NCBI GenBank assembly: GCA_002067895.1 | Contig: MVRE01000022.1 | Span: 18,204-82,203 of the forward strand | Length of the DNA stretch: 64,000 nt | Source: Methanoregula sp. PtaU1.Bin051 | Lineage (GTDB): Archaea; Halobacteriota; Methanomicrobia; Methanomicrobiales; Methanospirillaceae | Direction: 5' to 3' | Shown here: in pieces, positions 7,772-16,534 of the stretch | How positions within the stretch are numbered: position 1 is the stretch's first letter | Layout of the letters: every line of letters begins with the position of its first letter | Program-made: the position numbers and the translations under genes | Notes under the pieces: model-generated | Told to the model about the DNA's origin: nothing | Databases searched by the model: none | Seen by the model: only the letters and a program-made list of their open reading frames with translations

Positions 7772-8746
7772 ATGCAGAAACAATGGCATCTCCCGCTCTA
7801 CACAATCGTCAGTATCGCCTGTATCCTGCTCATCACCGCGGTTTTTGCCGGCTGCTCCGCACCGGCACCGCAGGCCGCGACAGCTCCGGTTACGGCAGCG
7901 GCAACCGTACAACCCGCAGCGCCGACACCTCTCCCGACGGAAGTTACGGCGCCGGTGACTGCAACTGCCACACCGGCCCCAACGACCTCCGCAGTGACCA
8001 CAGCACCCGCACCCGTGTATACCCCCTCGGAAAAGACCCTGATCGTCTATACTGCAGCCTCGCTCAAGGGGGTATCAAAAAAACTGGGAACGGAATTTTC
8101 ACGGATGTACCCCGGCCATTCCGTAACCTTCAACCTTGACGGCACCCAGGCCCTCAAGACGCAGGTTGAGAACGGAGCCTATGCCGATGTCTTCATCTCG
8201 GCAAGCAACTCCTACACCAACACCCTGAAAGGCGAGGGTTACTTCATCAACAGCACCGTAAAGCCACTGACCACCAACTACGTGATCGTGATCGTGCCGG
8301 CAACAAACCCCGGTAATATTAAGACCCTCTCCGACCTCGCAACGCCCGGAAAGAAGATCGCGATGGCAGGATCCACGGTCCCGGTCGGGACGGCCACGTA
8401 TGCCGCGCTTGCAAACCTCGCGAAGTCAACGTATGGCTCCGAGTGGAATAAATCAGTGTTCAGTAACGTCGTCACCTACGAGAACGCCGAGCCCGCCGTC
8501 GCGACCAAGGTCTCGCTGGGCGAGGTGGATGCAGGCTTCGTCTACGAATCAACGTATACCGCGGCACCAGCCGGAACGCTTACCGCCATCAGCATACCGA
8601 AAGCAGACAACTATCTCCAGACCTACACGATCGGCGTCATGAGGCAGACGAAGAACAGCGGCGTTGCGCAGGAATTTACGGACTTCATGCTGGGGAGTTC
8701 CGGCCAGCAGATCCTGAATGAGTACGGCTTCCGGCCGGCCTCCTGA
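7772..8746 (+). CDS. modA: Molybdate-binding lipoprotein ModA
   Basis: A 324-residue extracytoplasmic oxyanion-binding protein. The signal peptide ends in a lipobox, AVFAGC, with lipidated Cys28. A Thr/Ala/Pro-rich linker (30-85) tethers the binding domain, which begins with LIVYTAASLKGV, the ModA hallmark where Ser/Ala groups contact the anion. Later blocks ADVFISAS, PVGTATYAAL and GEVDAGFVYESTY also fit ModA. First gene of modABC. ATG 7772 follows a GGATGG. ModA proteins bind molybdate and often tungstate with similar affinity, so selectivity cannot be read. Confidence 0.92.
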   Translation: MQKQWHLPLYTIVSIACILLITAVFAGCSAPAPQAATAPVTAAATVQPAAPTPLPTEVTAPVTATATPAPTTSAVTTAPAPVYTPSEKTLIVYTAASLKGVSKKLGTEFSRMYPGHSVTFNLDGTQALKTQVENGAYADVFISASNSYTNTLKGEGYFINSTVKPLTTNYVIVIVPATNPGNIKTLSDLATPGKKIAMAGSTVPVGTATYAALANLAKSTYGSEWNKSVFSNVVTYENAEPAVATKVSLGEVDAGFVYESTYTAAPAGTLTAISIPKADNYLQTYTIGVMRQTKNSGVAQEFTDFMLGSSGQQILNEYGFRPAS

Positions 8747-8799
8747 TAAAATTTACAAAGACTATTTTACTTTGCTGCCAAGTTCAATTGTTCTGCAGC

Positions 8800-9621
8800 A
8801 TGGCCCGCTTCCCCCTCCAACCGGAACATTACCGGCGCAGCCTGACGTACATCGGGGCAGCGGTGCTGGTCGCCTCGGTCACGCTCTACCTTGCCCTGCC
8901 CGTCGCTGCCCTCTTCTTCCGGACGACCCCTGAGCTCTTCTTCTCATCCCTCTCGGATCCCTATGTCCGGAGTGCCCTGTACCTGAGCCTGGCAACCTCG
9001 GTCGTCTCGCTGTGTATCGTGGTCCTTGTCGGCACGCCGTTTGCCTATGCCCACAGCCGGTACACCTATCCCGGCAAGATTGTCGTAGACACCTTCATCG
9101 ATCTCCCGCTCGTCCTCCCCCCGGCCGTTGCCGGCTTCGCGCTGCTCGTCCTGTACGGCAGGGTCGGGCTCATCGGGAAGTACCTCAACATGTTCGGTAT
9201 CTCGCTCGCGTTCACGACGGTTGCCGTCATCATGGCACAGATCTTCGTCGCATCCCCCTTCTACCTCCGGCAGGCAAAATCCCTCTTCGAACAGCTCGAC
9301 CCGGCCTATGAACAGACCGCAAGAACTCTCGGGGCATCTCCGCTACGGGTCTTTACAACCGTCACTCTCCCCTTAACGGCCGGCGGGCTCGTTTCGGGCG
9401 CTGTCATGACGTTCGGGCGGGCGCTCGGGGAATTCGGGGCAACCATCATGTTCGCGGGAAACCTGCCGGGCGTGACCCAGACAATGCCGCTCGCTGTGTA
9501 CGGGGCCATGCAGGGGGACTTCAACATCGGGATCACGATCTCGATCCTGCTTGTCATCATCTCGTTCGCTATCATGGTCGCGGTCAGGTATCTCGCCTCA
9601 CGGAAGGTGCCGCATGCTTGA
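8800..9621 (+). CDS. modB: Molybdate ABC transporter permease ModB
   Basis: About 273 residues with five to six membrane helices and the binding-protein-dependent permease EAA-type loop near residues 170-190 (EQTARTLGASPLRVF). The end of the domain has GRALGEFGATIMFAGN, typical of ModB/WtpB. ATG 8800 is used; an in-frame TTG at 8788 would add four residues, and neither start has an obvious ribosome site. Lies 53 bases after modA and overlaps modC by eight bases. Confidence 0.9.
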   Translation: MARFPLQPEHYRRSLTYIGAAVLVASVTLYLALPVAALFFRTTPELFFSSLSDPYVRSALYLSLATSVVSLCIVVLVGTPFAYAHSRYTYPGKIVVDTFIDLPLVLPPAVAGFALLVLYGRVGLIGKYLNMFGISLAFTTVAVIMAQIFVASPFYLRQAKSLFEQLDPAYEQTARTLGASPLRVFTTVTLPLTAGGLVSGAVMTFGRALGEFGATIMFAGNLPGVTQTMPLAVYGAMQGDFNIGITISILLVIISFAIMVAVRYLASRKVPHA

Positions 9622-10324
9622 GGCAGAACTTAAAAAACAGCTCCGCGACTTCTCCCTTGAACTGAGAATACAGGTAAACTGCGGAAAGATCCTCGCGCTG
9701 ATGGGAGAGAATGGTGCAGGAAAATCGACCGTGCTCAACCTTCTCTCCGGGCTGCTCACACCCGATACCGGCTCGATCCGGCTCAACGGCAGGAAGCTCT
9801 ACGATGCCGCTTCCGGAATCAGCATGCCGGTTGAGTCACGCCGGATCGGCTATGTCCTCCAGAACTCCGCTGCATTCCCCCACCTCACCGCGGCCGGGAA
9901 CATCGCGTATGGGATGAGAGCACACCACGTCCCGAAAGCACGGATTCCGGATCTGGTAAACTACTGGCTTGACGTAATGGATATCCGGAGCATTGCCGGC
10001 GTGAAGGCGAGCAGCCTCTCCGGGGGCCAGAAGCAGAGAGTTGCCATTGCACGGGCGCTCGCCACCGGACCGGATCTCCTGATACTGGACGAACCGTTCA
10101 CGGCTCTCGATGCAGAGAGTACTGCAAAGGTAAAGAGACTTCTCACGGCTTATGTCAGGGACCTTCGGATCCCCTGCATCGTCGTGACCCACCGGATAAC
10201 TGATATACAGGACATAGGGGATACGGTCTGTACCCTCTCGCGGGGGGGAATCGTGTGGCAGGGCCGGGCAGGCGAGATCCCTGATTCCGCCGGTAACACC
10301 GAAGGATCAGAATCCAGGAACTGA
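9614..10324 (+). CDS. modC: Molybdate ABC transporter ATPase ModC
   Basis: A 236-residue ABC ATPase energising ModB. Walker A GENGAGKST (31-39), Q-loop region YVLQNS (81-85), signature LSGGQ (135-139), Walker B LLILDEP (155-161) and the switch His in VVTHR are all present. It lacks the C-terminal TOBE/Mop domain that senses molybdate in many ModC proteins, so trans-inhibition by molybdate is not expected. ATG 9614 with GGAAGGTG just upstream is chosen over a more distant start at 9551; it overlaps the end of modB, suggesting coupled translation. Confidence 0.9.
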   Translation: MLEAELKKQLRDFSLELRIQVNCGKILALMGENGAGKSTVLNLLSGLLTPDTGSIRLNGRKLYDAASGISMPVESRRIGYVLQNSAAFPHLTAAGNIAYGMRAHHVPKARIPDLVNYWLDVMDIRSIAGVKASSLSGGQKQRVAIARALATGPDLLILDEPFTALDAESTAKVKRLLTAYVRDLRIPCIVVTHRITDIQDIGDTVCTLSRGGIVWQGRAGEIPDSAGNTEGSESRN

Positions 10325-10405
10325 CATCCGGATCTACGCGAACCTCAATTAATAAAGACTATTTACAATCAGAAAAAATGGAGTATCATTAAGGATTTTC
10401 GATTC

Positions 10406-11644
10406 ATGACGTCCAATTTTTTTCTTTTCAGCGAGCCCCTGACAGCCGAACGACTCTCATGGATCACGGAGTCCCTGAAATATTACTTCGTTAACCTTTA
10501 TCCGGACGCCCTGCGCCACCCCTCTCGGGCGGAAAGCCCTTTCTTTGCCTTCTTCATCACCGACAATGCCCTCTACAGCCTCCATGAGGAAGAGACGCTC
10601 AGGATCTGGGATATTATCCTCTCCCTCCCTTCTGTATGGCTCTTCTGCAACCGCAGGGAACTCGACCTCAGGGGGCTCTCGGTCTCTCCCCTCAAGATGA
10701 AGTATCCCGGAACGGTGTTTGACAGGGATAAGGAGGCAGGGTCACGTTCATTCTGGGAAGAGGCTGTCCGGTTCTGTAGGAAGCTCGATCCGGACATGGA
10801 TACGTTCGGATACCTCCAGATCTCATCCCCGTATATGAACCGGTCGTGCCAGAATTCGCTGGAATGCCTCCACACTGCTGCCAGAGAGGGATTATCACCG
10901 GAGCTTTATGTATACATGGACGGGATCCACGTCACGCATGCCGGCCAGAGACCTATCGAATTCATAAATATCGGGGACGGGTTTCAGGATCTAGCGGAGA
11001 TCGCCCGGGAAAAGGGCCTTTCATTCCAGCTGCTGGCCTCCGAGCGGTCCTCTGCCGCGAGGGGCTACAGCACGTGGGACGACGGCAAAGGCACTGTTAT
11101 CTCCGCCTGCACGATCGAACCATGCAGGATCCGCAACCTGAAAGCCATCATCGATCGCTTCCGACGCAGCCACGTAATTCTTGGCGAATCGGCAGGGACG
11201 ACCGATATCTCGCATGCCATCAGGGCGGGGCAGGAACCGTGGGAGAAGAAAGAGCCCACACCGCCGTCACTTGTAATCGTGATCACCCGTCCGCCATACG
11301 GCACGGAACACACTTTAGGCGCACTGTCCTTCGCCATCGCCGGGGCGCATTACGGGATCACGACCCGGGTCATCTTTCTCGAAGACGGGATCTACTCCCT
11401 GACAGGTACGCATAACGCAGAGCCAGATGATGTCTTCTTCAATATCCAGGAAGTGATCGATGCCGCAGGGGGCAACGAGAACCTCGAATTCTATGCATAC
11501 CTTCCTTCACTTCAGGAACGCAATATCCAGAAAAACAAGAAACTGAATGCTGTCCTCGATATCGGGCCGGGGGAGCTTACGACCCTCCTGTTCTCTCCGC
11601 CACGTGGGGTTATATCCCGGCACCAGCGGATCCTTTTCTTTTAA
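10406..11644 (+). CDS. Three-domain DsrE/TusD-like protein
   Basis: A 412-residue soluble protein that appears to contain three DsrE-type alpha/beta units: residues ~1-95, ~132-260 and ~285-412. Each has the pattern of an N-terminal strand, a small-molecule-type loop, then a strand with cysteine or its replacement before a Gly turn: VWLFCNRRELDLRGL (Cys81), VISACTIEPC (Cys235, Cys240) and, in the third, LEFYAYLPS without cysteine. The third domain start, RPPYGTEHTLGALSFAIAG, is the clearest match. DsrE proteins bind and relay sulfane sulfur. The setting between modABC and fwd, with fdhD and moeA nearby, suggests sulfur delivery to the Mo/W cofactor, but this is inference. An AT-rich promoter precedes it. 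Confidence 0.65.
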   Translation: MTSNFFLFSEPLTAERLSWITESLKYYFVNLYPDALRHPSRAESPFFAFFITDNALYSLHEEETLRIWDIILSLPSVWLFCNRRELDLRGLSVSPLKMKYPGTVFDRDKEAGSRSFWEEAVRFCRKLDPDMDTFGYLQISSPYMNRSCQNSLECLHTAAREGLSPELYVYMDGIHVTHAGQRPIEFINIGDGFQDLAEIAREKGLSFQLLASERSSAARGYSTWDDGKGTVISACTIEPCRIRNLKAIIDRFRRSHVILGESAGTTDISHAIRAGQEPWEKKEPTPPSLVIVITRPPYGTEHTLGALSFAIAGAHYGITTRVIFLEDGIYSLTGTHNAEPDDVFFNIQEVIDAAGGNENLEFYAYLPSLQERNIQKNKKLNAVLDIGPGELTTLLFSPPRGVISRHQRILFF

Positions 11645-11795
11645 TACAACTATAAGATCGACCATTTTTTTCAAGGCATAACAGTTAACACGGATTTCCG
11701 GTTCCGGACAGGTCTGGCGGATTACAGTAAGTTAACCGGCTATACAACAGAGTATTACAGATTAATGCAATTGAGTTAACCAAACGTATTTTTAA

Positions 11796-11816
11796 CAACA
11801 TTTAATTACAATGTTG
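11796..11816 (+). promoter_or_regulatory. Inverted repeat in the fwd operon promoter region
   Basis: CAACATT (11796-11802) and AATGTTG (11810-11816) are perfect 7-bp arms around TAATTAC, 41 bases before the first fwd start codon. The surrounding 11760-11840 is strongly AT-rich with a TTTTTAACAAC promoter-like stretch. A repressor or activator site is likely from its position. Confidence 0.45.
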
Positions 11817-11856
11817 AATAACGATCAAAATTAAGCAACTTTGATTGCGTGATGTT

Positions 11857-12126
11857 ATGGCGTTTTCAGTGCATGTGAATATCGAACGGTGCACGGGATG
11901 CGGCAACTGTGTCGTTGCCTGCCCGGTCAATGCCCTCGAGCTGTATACGCTCGATCCGGTAACGAGAGAGAAGATCTACACCGTAAAAGACGGAAAGTCT
12001 GTCAGCCTCGATTTCAGGGCAGAGCTCTGCGCCGGCTGCGGTGTGTGTGTCGGAGCCTGTCCGTACAAGGTCATACGGTTGTCAGGCAAGGGTGAACTTC
12101 CGGAGGCGGCCCGGACTGCCGCATGA
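11857..12126 (+). CDS. fwdG: Formylmethanofuran dehydrogenase ferredoxin subunit G
   Basis: An 89-residue protein with two [4Fe-4S] motifs: CTGCGNCVVACPV (from ~Cys12) and CAGCGVCVGACPY (from ~Cys56). It would pass electrons between the catalytic subunits and ferredoxin-like partners. First gene of the fwdGDBAC operon. ATG 11857 is preferred over an in-frame TTG at 11845. It matches FwdG by size and position; a generic ferredoxin cannot be fully excluded. Confidence 0.85.
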   Translation: MAFSVHVNIERCTGCGNCVVACPVNALELYTLDPVTREKIYTVKDGKSVSLDFRAELCAGCGVCVGACPYKVIRLSGKGELPEAARTAA

Positions 12127-12144
12127 CGGGAAACGAGGGAGAGT

Positions 12145-12555
12145 ATGGCAAAGATAAGCTTAAACATGATTACCCAGCGTTCGGTCGAGGAGGGGGCAGC
12201 AATGGAGAAAGGAAAACTGAACCCCGATTACTTCGTTGCGTGCTCGGTATGCGAGATGAACCCGGAAGATATGAAGAAAGCCGGGATCTGGAAGAATTCC
12301 AACGTCCGGGTAACGAGCGAGTGCGGCAGCGTCATTGTCAAGGCCATTGAGCCGACGCAGTACGTGCCGCCGGGGCTCGCCCACATCCGTCAGGGGGTCT
12401 GGGCAAACCAGATAGTCCCGCCCCGGACACAGTCGACCGGCACCCCCCAGTACAGCGGGTTCCCGGTCACCATCGAGCCGGCGTTTAACGAACGGATAAA
12501 AGGTGTACTCGAACTCGTGCAGGGTGCAGTAGGAATGTGGAAAGGAGGGAACTGA
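12145..12555 (+). CDS. fwdD: Formylmethanofuran dehydrogenase subunit D
   Basis: A 136-residue molybdopterin-dinucleotide-binding domain protein. FwdD together with FwdB forms the equivalent of one formate dehydrogenase large subunit. Visible features: MITQRSVEEG, SVCEMNPEDM and the GVWANQIVPPRTQSTGTPQY block that contacts the cofactor. Start ATG 12145 with GGGAGAG upstream; one base separates its stop from fwdB. Confidence 0.92.
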   Translation: MAKISLNMITQRSVEEGAAMEKGKLNPDYFVACSVCEMNPEDMKKAGIWKNSNVRVTSECGSVIVKAIEPTQYVPPGLAHIRQGVWANQIVPPRTQSTGTPQYSGFPVTIEPAFNERIKGVLELVQGAVGMWKGGN

Positions 12556-12556
12556 C

Positions 12557-13924
12557 ATGCCAAAACTCATAACACAGGTCGGCTGCCCGTACTGCGGATC
12601 GTCCTGCGACGACATCGAAGTCCTTGTCTCGGATGACGGGACGAAGATCCTTGAAGTCCACAATGCCTGTATCATCGGCACGAACCTCTTCTTCCATGCA
12701 AACGATTCCACGCGCCCCATGCTGCCGAGGATGCGCCAACCTGATGGATCCATGAAGGAGATCTCCTTTGAAGAGGCTGTCGACTGGACCGCAAAGACCC
12801 TGCTCGCAGCAAAAAAGCCCCTTATCTACGGCTTTGGCTCAACCAACTGCGAAGGCATGAGTGCTGTCGGCCGGGTTGCCGAGAAATCCGGTGCAGTGCT
12901 CGACAACTGCGCTTCGATCTGCCACGGACCATCGTTCCTTGCAATCTTCGACAACGGGTATCCCAGCTGCACGCTCGGCGAAGTCAAGAACCGTGCCGAT
13001 GTCGTGGTCTTCTGGGGCTGCAACCCCATGCACGCCCACCCGCGCCACACATCCCGGTACTCAATCTTCCCGCGGGGGTTCTTCACCCAGAAGGGTCAGA
13101 TGCAGAGGACGATTATCTCCATCGACCCTCGCCAGACAGACACCGCGAAACTCGCGGACATCCACTACATGCTCGACCAGGGCCATGACTATGAGCTCTT
13201 CGATGCGTTCCGGACCGTGCTGCGGGGCCACGACATCCCCGATGTCGTAGCCGGATGCAAAAAAGAGGATATCATCAGGGGCGCAACGGCGATGAAGAAA
13301 GCCCGGTTCGTGATGATCTTCTTCGGCATGGGATGCACCCATACCGACGGGCGCAACCACAATATCGACATCGCGATCAGCCTGACCCGCGACCTCAACT
13401 CCTACACGAAAGCCTCGATCATGGCGATGCGGGGACACTACAATATTGCCGGCCCCGGACAGGTCTGGTCATGGCAGTTCGGCTTTCCCTATTGCATCGA
13501 CCTCTCCAAGGGGACACATGCCCACATGAACCCAGGTGAGACGAGTTCCATAGACCTTGCCATGCGGGACGAGGTGGACTGCTTCGTGAATGTCGGCACG
13601 GATGCGGGAGCGCACTGGCCGATCGATGCGGTCAAGCATGTCAAGAAGCACCCGTTCATCACCATCGATCCGAACTACTGCATGGCCAGCGAGATCTCGG
13701 ACCTCCACATCCCCGTCAGAATTGCCGGTGTCGATGAAGGAGGTGTCGTCTACCGTATGGACAACGTGCCGATCCAGTTCAAGGCTGTCCTCAAGGGCCT
13801 GTCCGGGGTCCCGAGCGATGAGGAACTCTTCGACATGATCTACGAACGGATGTGCCAGCTGACCAAGACGGAACCTGTCTGGCTTGCCGCCAAAGAAGAC
13901 CGGAAATACCCGGTAAAGGTGTGA
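12557..13924 (+). CDS. fwdB: Formylmethanofuran dehydrogenase subunit B (catalytic, Mo/W)
   Basis: The 455-residue active-site subunit that reduces CO2 to formate at a bis-pyranopterin W or Mo centre. Cys10, Cys13, Cys17 and Cys38 (CPYCGSSC and NAC) bind the [4Fe-4S] cluster. The metal-ligating residue is the cysteine in NCASICHGPS (about residue 122); it is Cys, not selenocysteine. Further cofactor-binding blocks WGCNPMHAHPR and DPRQTDTAKLAD are intact. Whether the native metal is W (Fwd) or Mo (Fmd) cannot be told from sequence. Fourth base downstream spacing to fwdA is short, consistent with one operon. Confidence 0.95.
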   Translation: MPKLITQVGCPYCGSSCDDIEVLVSDDGTKILEVHNACIIGTNLFFHANDSTRPMLPRMRQPDGSMKEISFEEAVDWTAKTLLAAKKPLIYGFGSTNCEGMSAVGRVAEKSGAVLDNCASICHGPSFLAIFDNGYPSCTLGEVKNRADVVVFWGCNPMHAHPRHTSRYSIFPRGFFTQKGQMQRTIISIDPRQTDTAKLADIHYMLDQGHDYELFDAFRTVLRGHDIPDVVAGCKKEDIIRGATAMKKARFVMIFFGMGCTHTDGRNHNIDIAISLTRDLNSYTKASIMAMRGHYNIAGPGQVWSWQFGFPYCIDLSKGTHAHMNPGETSSIDLAMRDEVDCFVNVGTDAGAHWPIDAVKHVKKHPFITIDPNYCMASEISDLHIPVRIAGVDEGGVVYRMDNVPIQFKAVLKGLSGVPSDEELFDMIYERMCQLTKTEPVWLAAKEDRKYPVKV

Positions 13925-13930
13925 TCTGAC

Positions 13931-15637
13931 ATGGCAGAGATTATCGTTAAGAACGGGTTTGTGATCGACCCTGCCCGCAAGATTGACGGCGATGTCGCAG
14001 ATGTCGCCATAAAAGACGGTAAGATTGTCGACAAGGTCGGCTCCGGTGCCAAAGTCATTGATGCCAAGGGCAAAGTCGTGATGGCCGGCGGCGTGGACGT
14101 CCATGCCCATGTCGCGGGGCCCAAGGTGAATGTCGGCCGGCTCTTCCGGCCCGAGGACAAGCTCTTCAAGAGCCCGATGGCGCAGGACAAGTTCCGGGTC
14201 GAGTCCGGGTTCTCCATCCCGAGTACATTCAAGACCGGCTACGACTACGCCCGCATGGGCTATGCGTTCGTCATGGAAGCCGCGATGCCGCCCCTCCACT
14301 CCCCCCACGTCCACGAGGAAATTCACGACACACCGATCATTGACGAGGGAGCCCTCCCGGTCTTCGGGAACAACTGGTTCGTGATGGATTACTTAAAGAA
14401 AGGCGAGGTCGAGAATACCGCTGCTTACATCGCATGGCTGATTAAGGCAACGAAAGGGTTCGGGGTAAAACTCGTGAACCCGGGCGGCACGGCGGCCTGG
14501 GGCTGGGGACTGAACTGCTTAAGCCTCAACGACCCTGTCCCGTATTTCGAGATTACTCCTGCAGAGATCATCACAGGATGCCTCAAGGCCAATGAATATC
14601 TCGGTCTCCCCCACTCCGTCCACATCCACCAGAACAACCTCGGCAATCCCGGTAACTACCAGATCACGATCGATTCGCTTAAGCTCGCAGAGGGTATCAA
14701 GCCTAAGAACAAATTCGGCCGCGAGCAGGTCATGCACTCGACCCATATCCAGTTCCACTCATACAAGGGCTCGAACTGGGGAGACTTCGAGTCGGGTGCG
14801 AAGGAGGTCATGGACTACGTCAACAAGAGCAAGGGGCTTACCATCGACCTTGGCTGCGTAACGCTTGACGAGACGACGACGATGACTGCAGACGGTCCTT
14901 TCGAGCACCACCTCAACGGCCTCAACCACCTGAAGTGGGCGAACGTCGATGTCGAGCTCGAGACCGCCGCGGGAGTCGTCCCATACGTGTACGACCCGAA
15001 TATCAAGGTCTGCGGGATCCAGTGGGCGATCGGCCTTGAGCTCGGTCTCTATGCAAAGAACATGGACCGGACGTTTATCACCACCGACCACCCGAACGCC
15101 GGACCGTTCACCCGGTATCCCCGGGTCATCAAGTGGCTGATGTCAAAGAAGGCCCGCGAAGCAACGCTGAACAGCCTTAAACACAAAGACAAGGTCATCG
15201 ATGCGACTCATATCCACGGCATCGATCGCGAGCTCACGCTCTACGAGATCGCCCAGATGACCAGGTCCGGCCCGGCAAAATGCCTTGGCATGTCCAATAT
15301 CTACGGCGGCCTTGCACCCGGCATGAACGCAGATGTCGCGGTCTTCGACCTGAACTACAAGAACATGCCGTCAGATCCCGAGAAGATCGAGAAGGCGTTC
15401 CAGCGCGCCGCGTGTTTCATCAAGTCCGGCGAGATCGTGGTCAAGGACGGCGAGGTTCTCGACCACGGGCACAAGAGAACCGTCTGGGTCAATGTGAAGA
15501 TGCCGGAGAACCCGCAGGTGAAGCGCGATATCGCCCAGAGCTTCACCAAGGACTATACCGTCGGCATCGACAACTACCCGGTACGGGACTACCTCGTTCC
15601 CCACCCATTCGTGATCGATGTCAATGTGGAGGCCTGA
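13931..15637 (+). CDS. fwdA: Formylmethanofuran dehydrogenase subunit A (amidohydrolase)
   Basis: A 568-residue amidohydrolase that condenses tunnelled formate with methanofuran at a binuclear metal site. Ligands are visible: His58 and His60 in VDVHAH, the presumptive carboxylated Lys180 in GVKLVNPGG, His231 in HSVHIHQNN, the HSTHIQFHSY block and the Asp of TTDHPNAGPF. Length is normal for FwdA. Starts six bases after the fwdB stop. Confidence 0.96.
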   Translation: MAEIIVKNGFVIDPARKIDGDVADVAIKDGKIVDKVGSGAKVIDAKGKVVMAGGVDVHAHVAGPKVNVGRLFRPEDKLFKSPMAQDKFRVESGFSIPSTFKTGYDYARMGYAFVMEAAMPPLHSPHVHEEIHDTPIIDEGALPVFGNNWFVMDYLKKGEVENTAAYIAWLIKATKGFGVKLVNPGGTAAWGWGLNCLSLNDPVPYFEITPAEIITGCLKANEYLGLPHSVHIHQNNLGNPGNYQITIDSLKLAEGIKPKNKFGREQVMHSTHIQFHSYKGSNWGDFESGAKEVMDYVNKSKGLTIDLGCVTLDETTTMTADGPFEHHLNGLNHLKWANVDVELETAAGVVPYVYDPNIKVCGIQWAIGLELGLYAKNMDRTFITTDHPNAGPFTRYPRVIKWLMSKKAREATLNSLKHKDKVIDATHIHGIDRELTLYEIAQMTRSGPAKCLGMSNIYGGLAPGMNADVAVFDLNYKNMPSDPEKIEKAFQRAACFIKSGEIVVKDGEVLDHGHKRTVWVNVKMPENPQVKRDIAQSFTKDYTVGIDNYPVRDYLVPHPFVIDVNVEA

Positions 15638-15646
15638 GGTGCTACC

Positions 15647-16453
15647 ATGGCAACGGTAACATTAAAACCAACCAAAGTACCGGAACTCATGCTGGAAGGC
15701 TATACGATCTCCCCCGATACGTTCGCGGGAAAGACACCGGCACAGATCGCCGGGCTGGAAGGCCGTGAAGGCAAGATCAAGGTAAAACTCGGGGACTTCT
15801 TTGAAGTCTCCGGGTCACCGGGTAAGACCGCAACGGAGACCGATATCGTGATCGCCGGCGACTGTTCCCGGGTCAAGTACATCGGCAACAAGATGACCGC
15901 CGGATCGATCACCGTCAACGGAAATGCCGATATGTATGTCGGCGGTTGGATGAAAGGCGGCAGGATCCATGTCACGGGCAACGTCCACTCGTTCTGCGGG
16001 ATCGCGATGGAAGGCGGGGAAATTCTCGTAGACGGCAAGGCCGAGAACTATGTCGGCTGCGCCTACCGCGGCGACTGGAGAGGCATGCGGGGAGGCACCA
16101 TCCGGATTAAGGGGAGCGCCGGCAATGATATCGGCACCTTCATGCTCGGCGGCACGATCATCATCGAGAAGGACGCCTTCATCCACGTCTCCACCCATGC
16201 GGAAGGCGGAACCGTCATCATCAAGGGCGATGTTGAGGGCCGCGTCGGCGGCCAGATGGTCAAGGGGGACATATTCGTACTTGGGAAGATCAAGTATATG
16301 CTCCCGGGTTTCAAGAAGATTGCAACCGTCGAGAAAGAAGTCGACGGAGTTATGGCAACCTTCGACCACTATATCGGGGACCTCGGGGAACGCCACCCCA
16401 AGAGCAAGGGTAAGGAAATATTCGCAAACCTGTATGTGAAAGCCGCTGCATGA
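15647..16453 (+). CDS. fwdC: Formylmethanofuran dehydrogenase subunit C
   Basis: A 268-residue GXGXG beta-helix protein of the glutamate synthase C-terminal fold; repeated G-x-x-G-x-x-x-x-G blocks such as GNADMYVGGWMKGG and GSAGNDIGTFMLGG run from ~90 to 210. It is structural within the Fwd complex, bridging A and B/D. Last gene of the operon, followed by six T at 16467-16472. No FwdF polyferredoxin or FwdH is present here. Confidence 0.95.
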   Translation: MATVTLKPTKVPELMLEGYTISPDTFAGKTPAQIAGLEGREGKIKVKLGDFFEVSGSPGKTATETDIVIAGDCSRVKYIGNKMTAGSITVNGNADMYVGGWMKGGRIHVTGNVHSFCGIAMEGGEILVDGKAENYVGCAYRGDWRGMRGGTIRIKGSAGNDIGTFMLGGTIIIEKDAFIHVSTHAEGGTVIIKGDVEGRVGGQMVKGDIFVLGKIKYMLPGFKKIATVEKEVDGVMATFDHYIGDLGERHPKSKGKEIFANLYVKAAA

Positions 16454-16466
16454 TCATCCTCCCACA

Positions 16467-16472
16467 TTTTTT
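16467..16472 (+). terminator. T-tract after the fwd operon
   Basis: Six T shortly after the fwdC stop, before the promoter region of the nitroreductase gene at 16535. A plausible archaeal terminator. Confidence 0.35.
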
Positions 16473-16534
16473 GTTACAAATATTTCTATCGTTCAGGTTG
16501 CTGATACCAAAAACCAGATCTCCTGCGAGGATTT

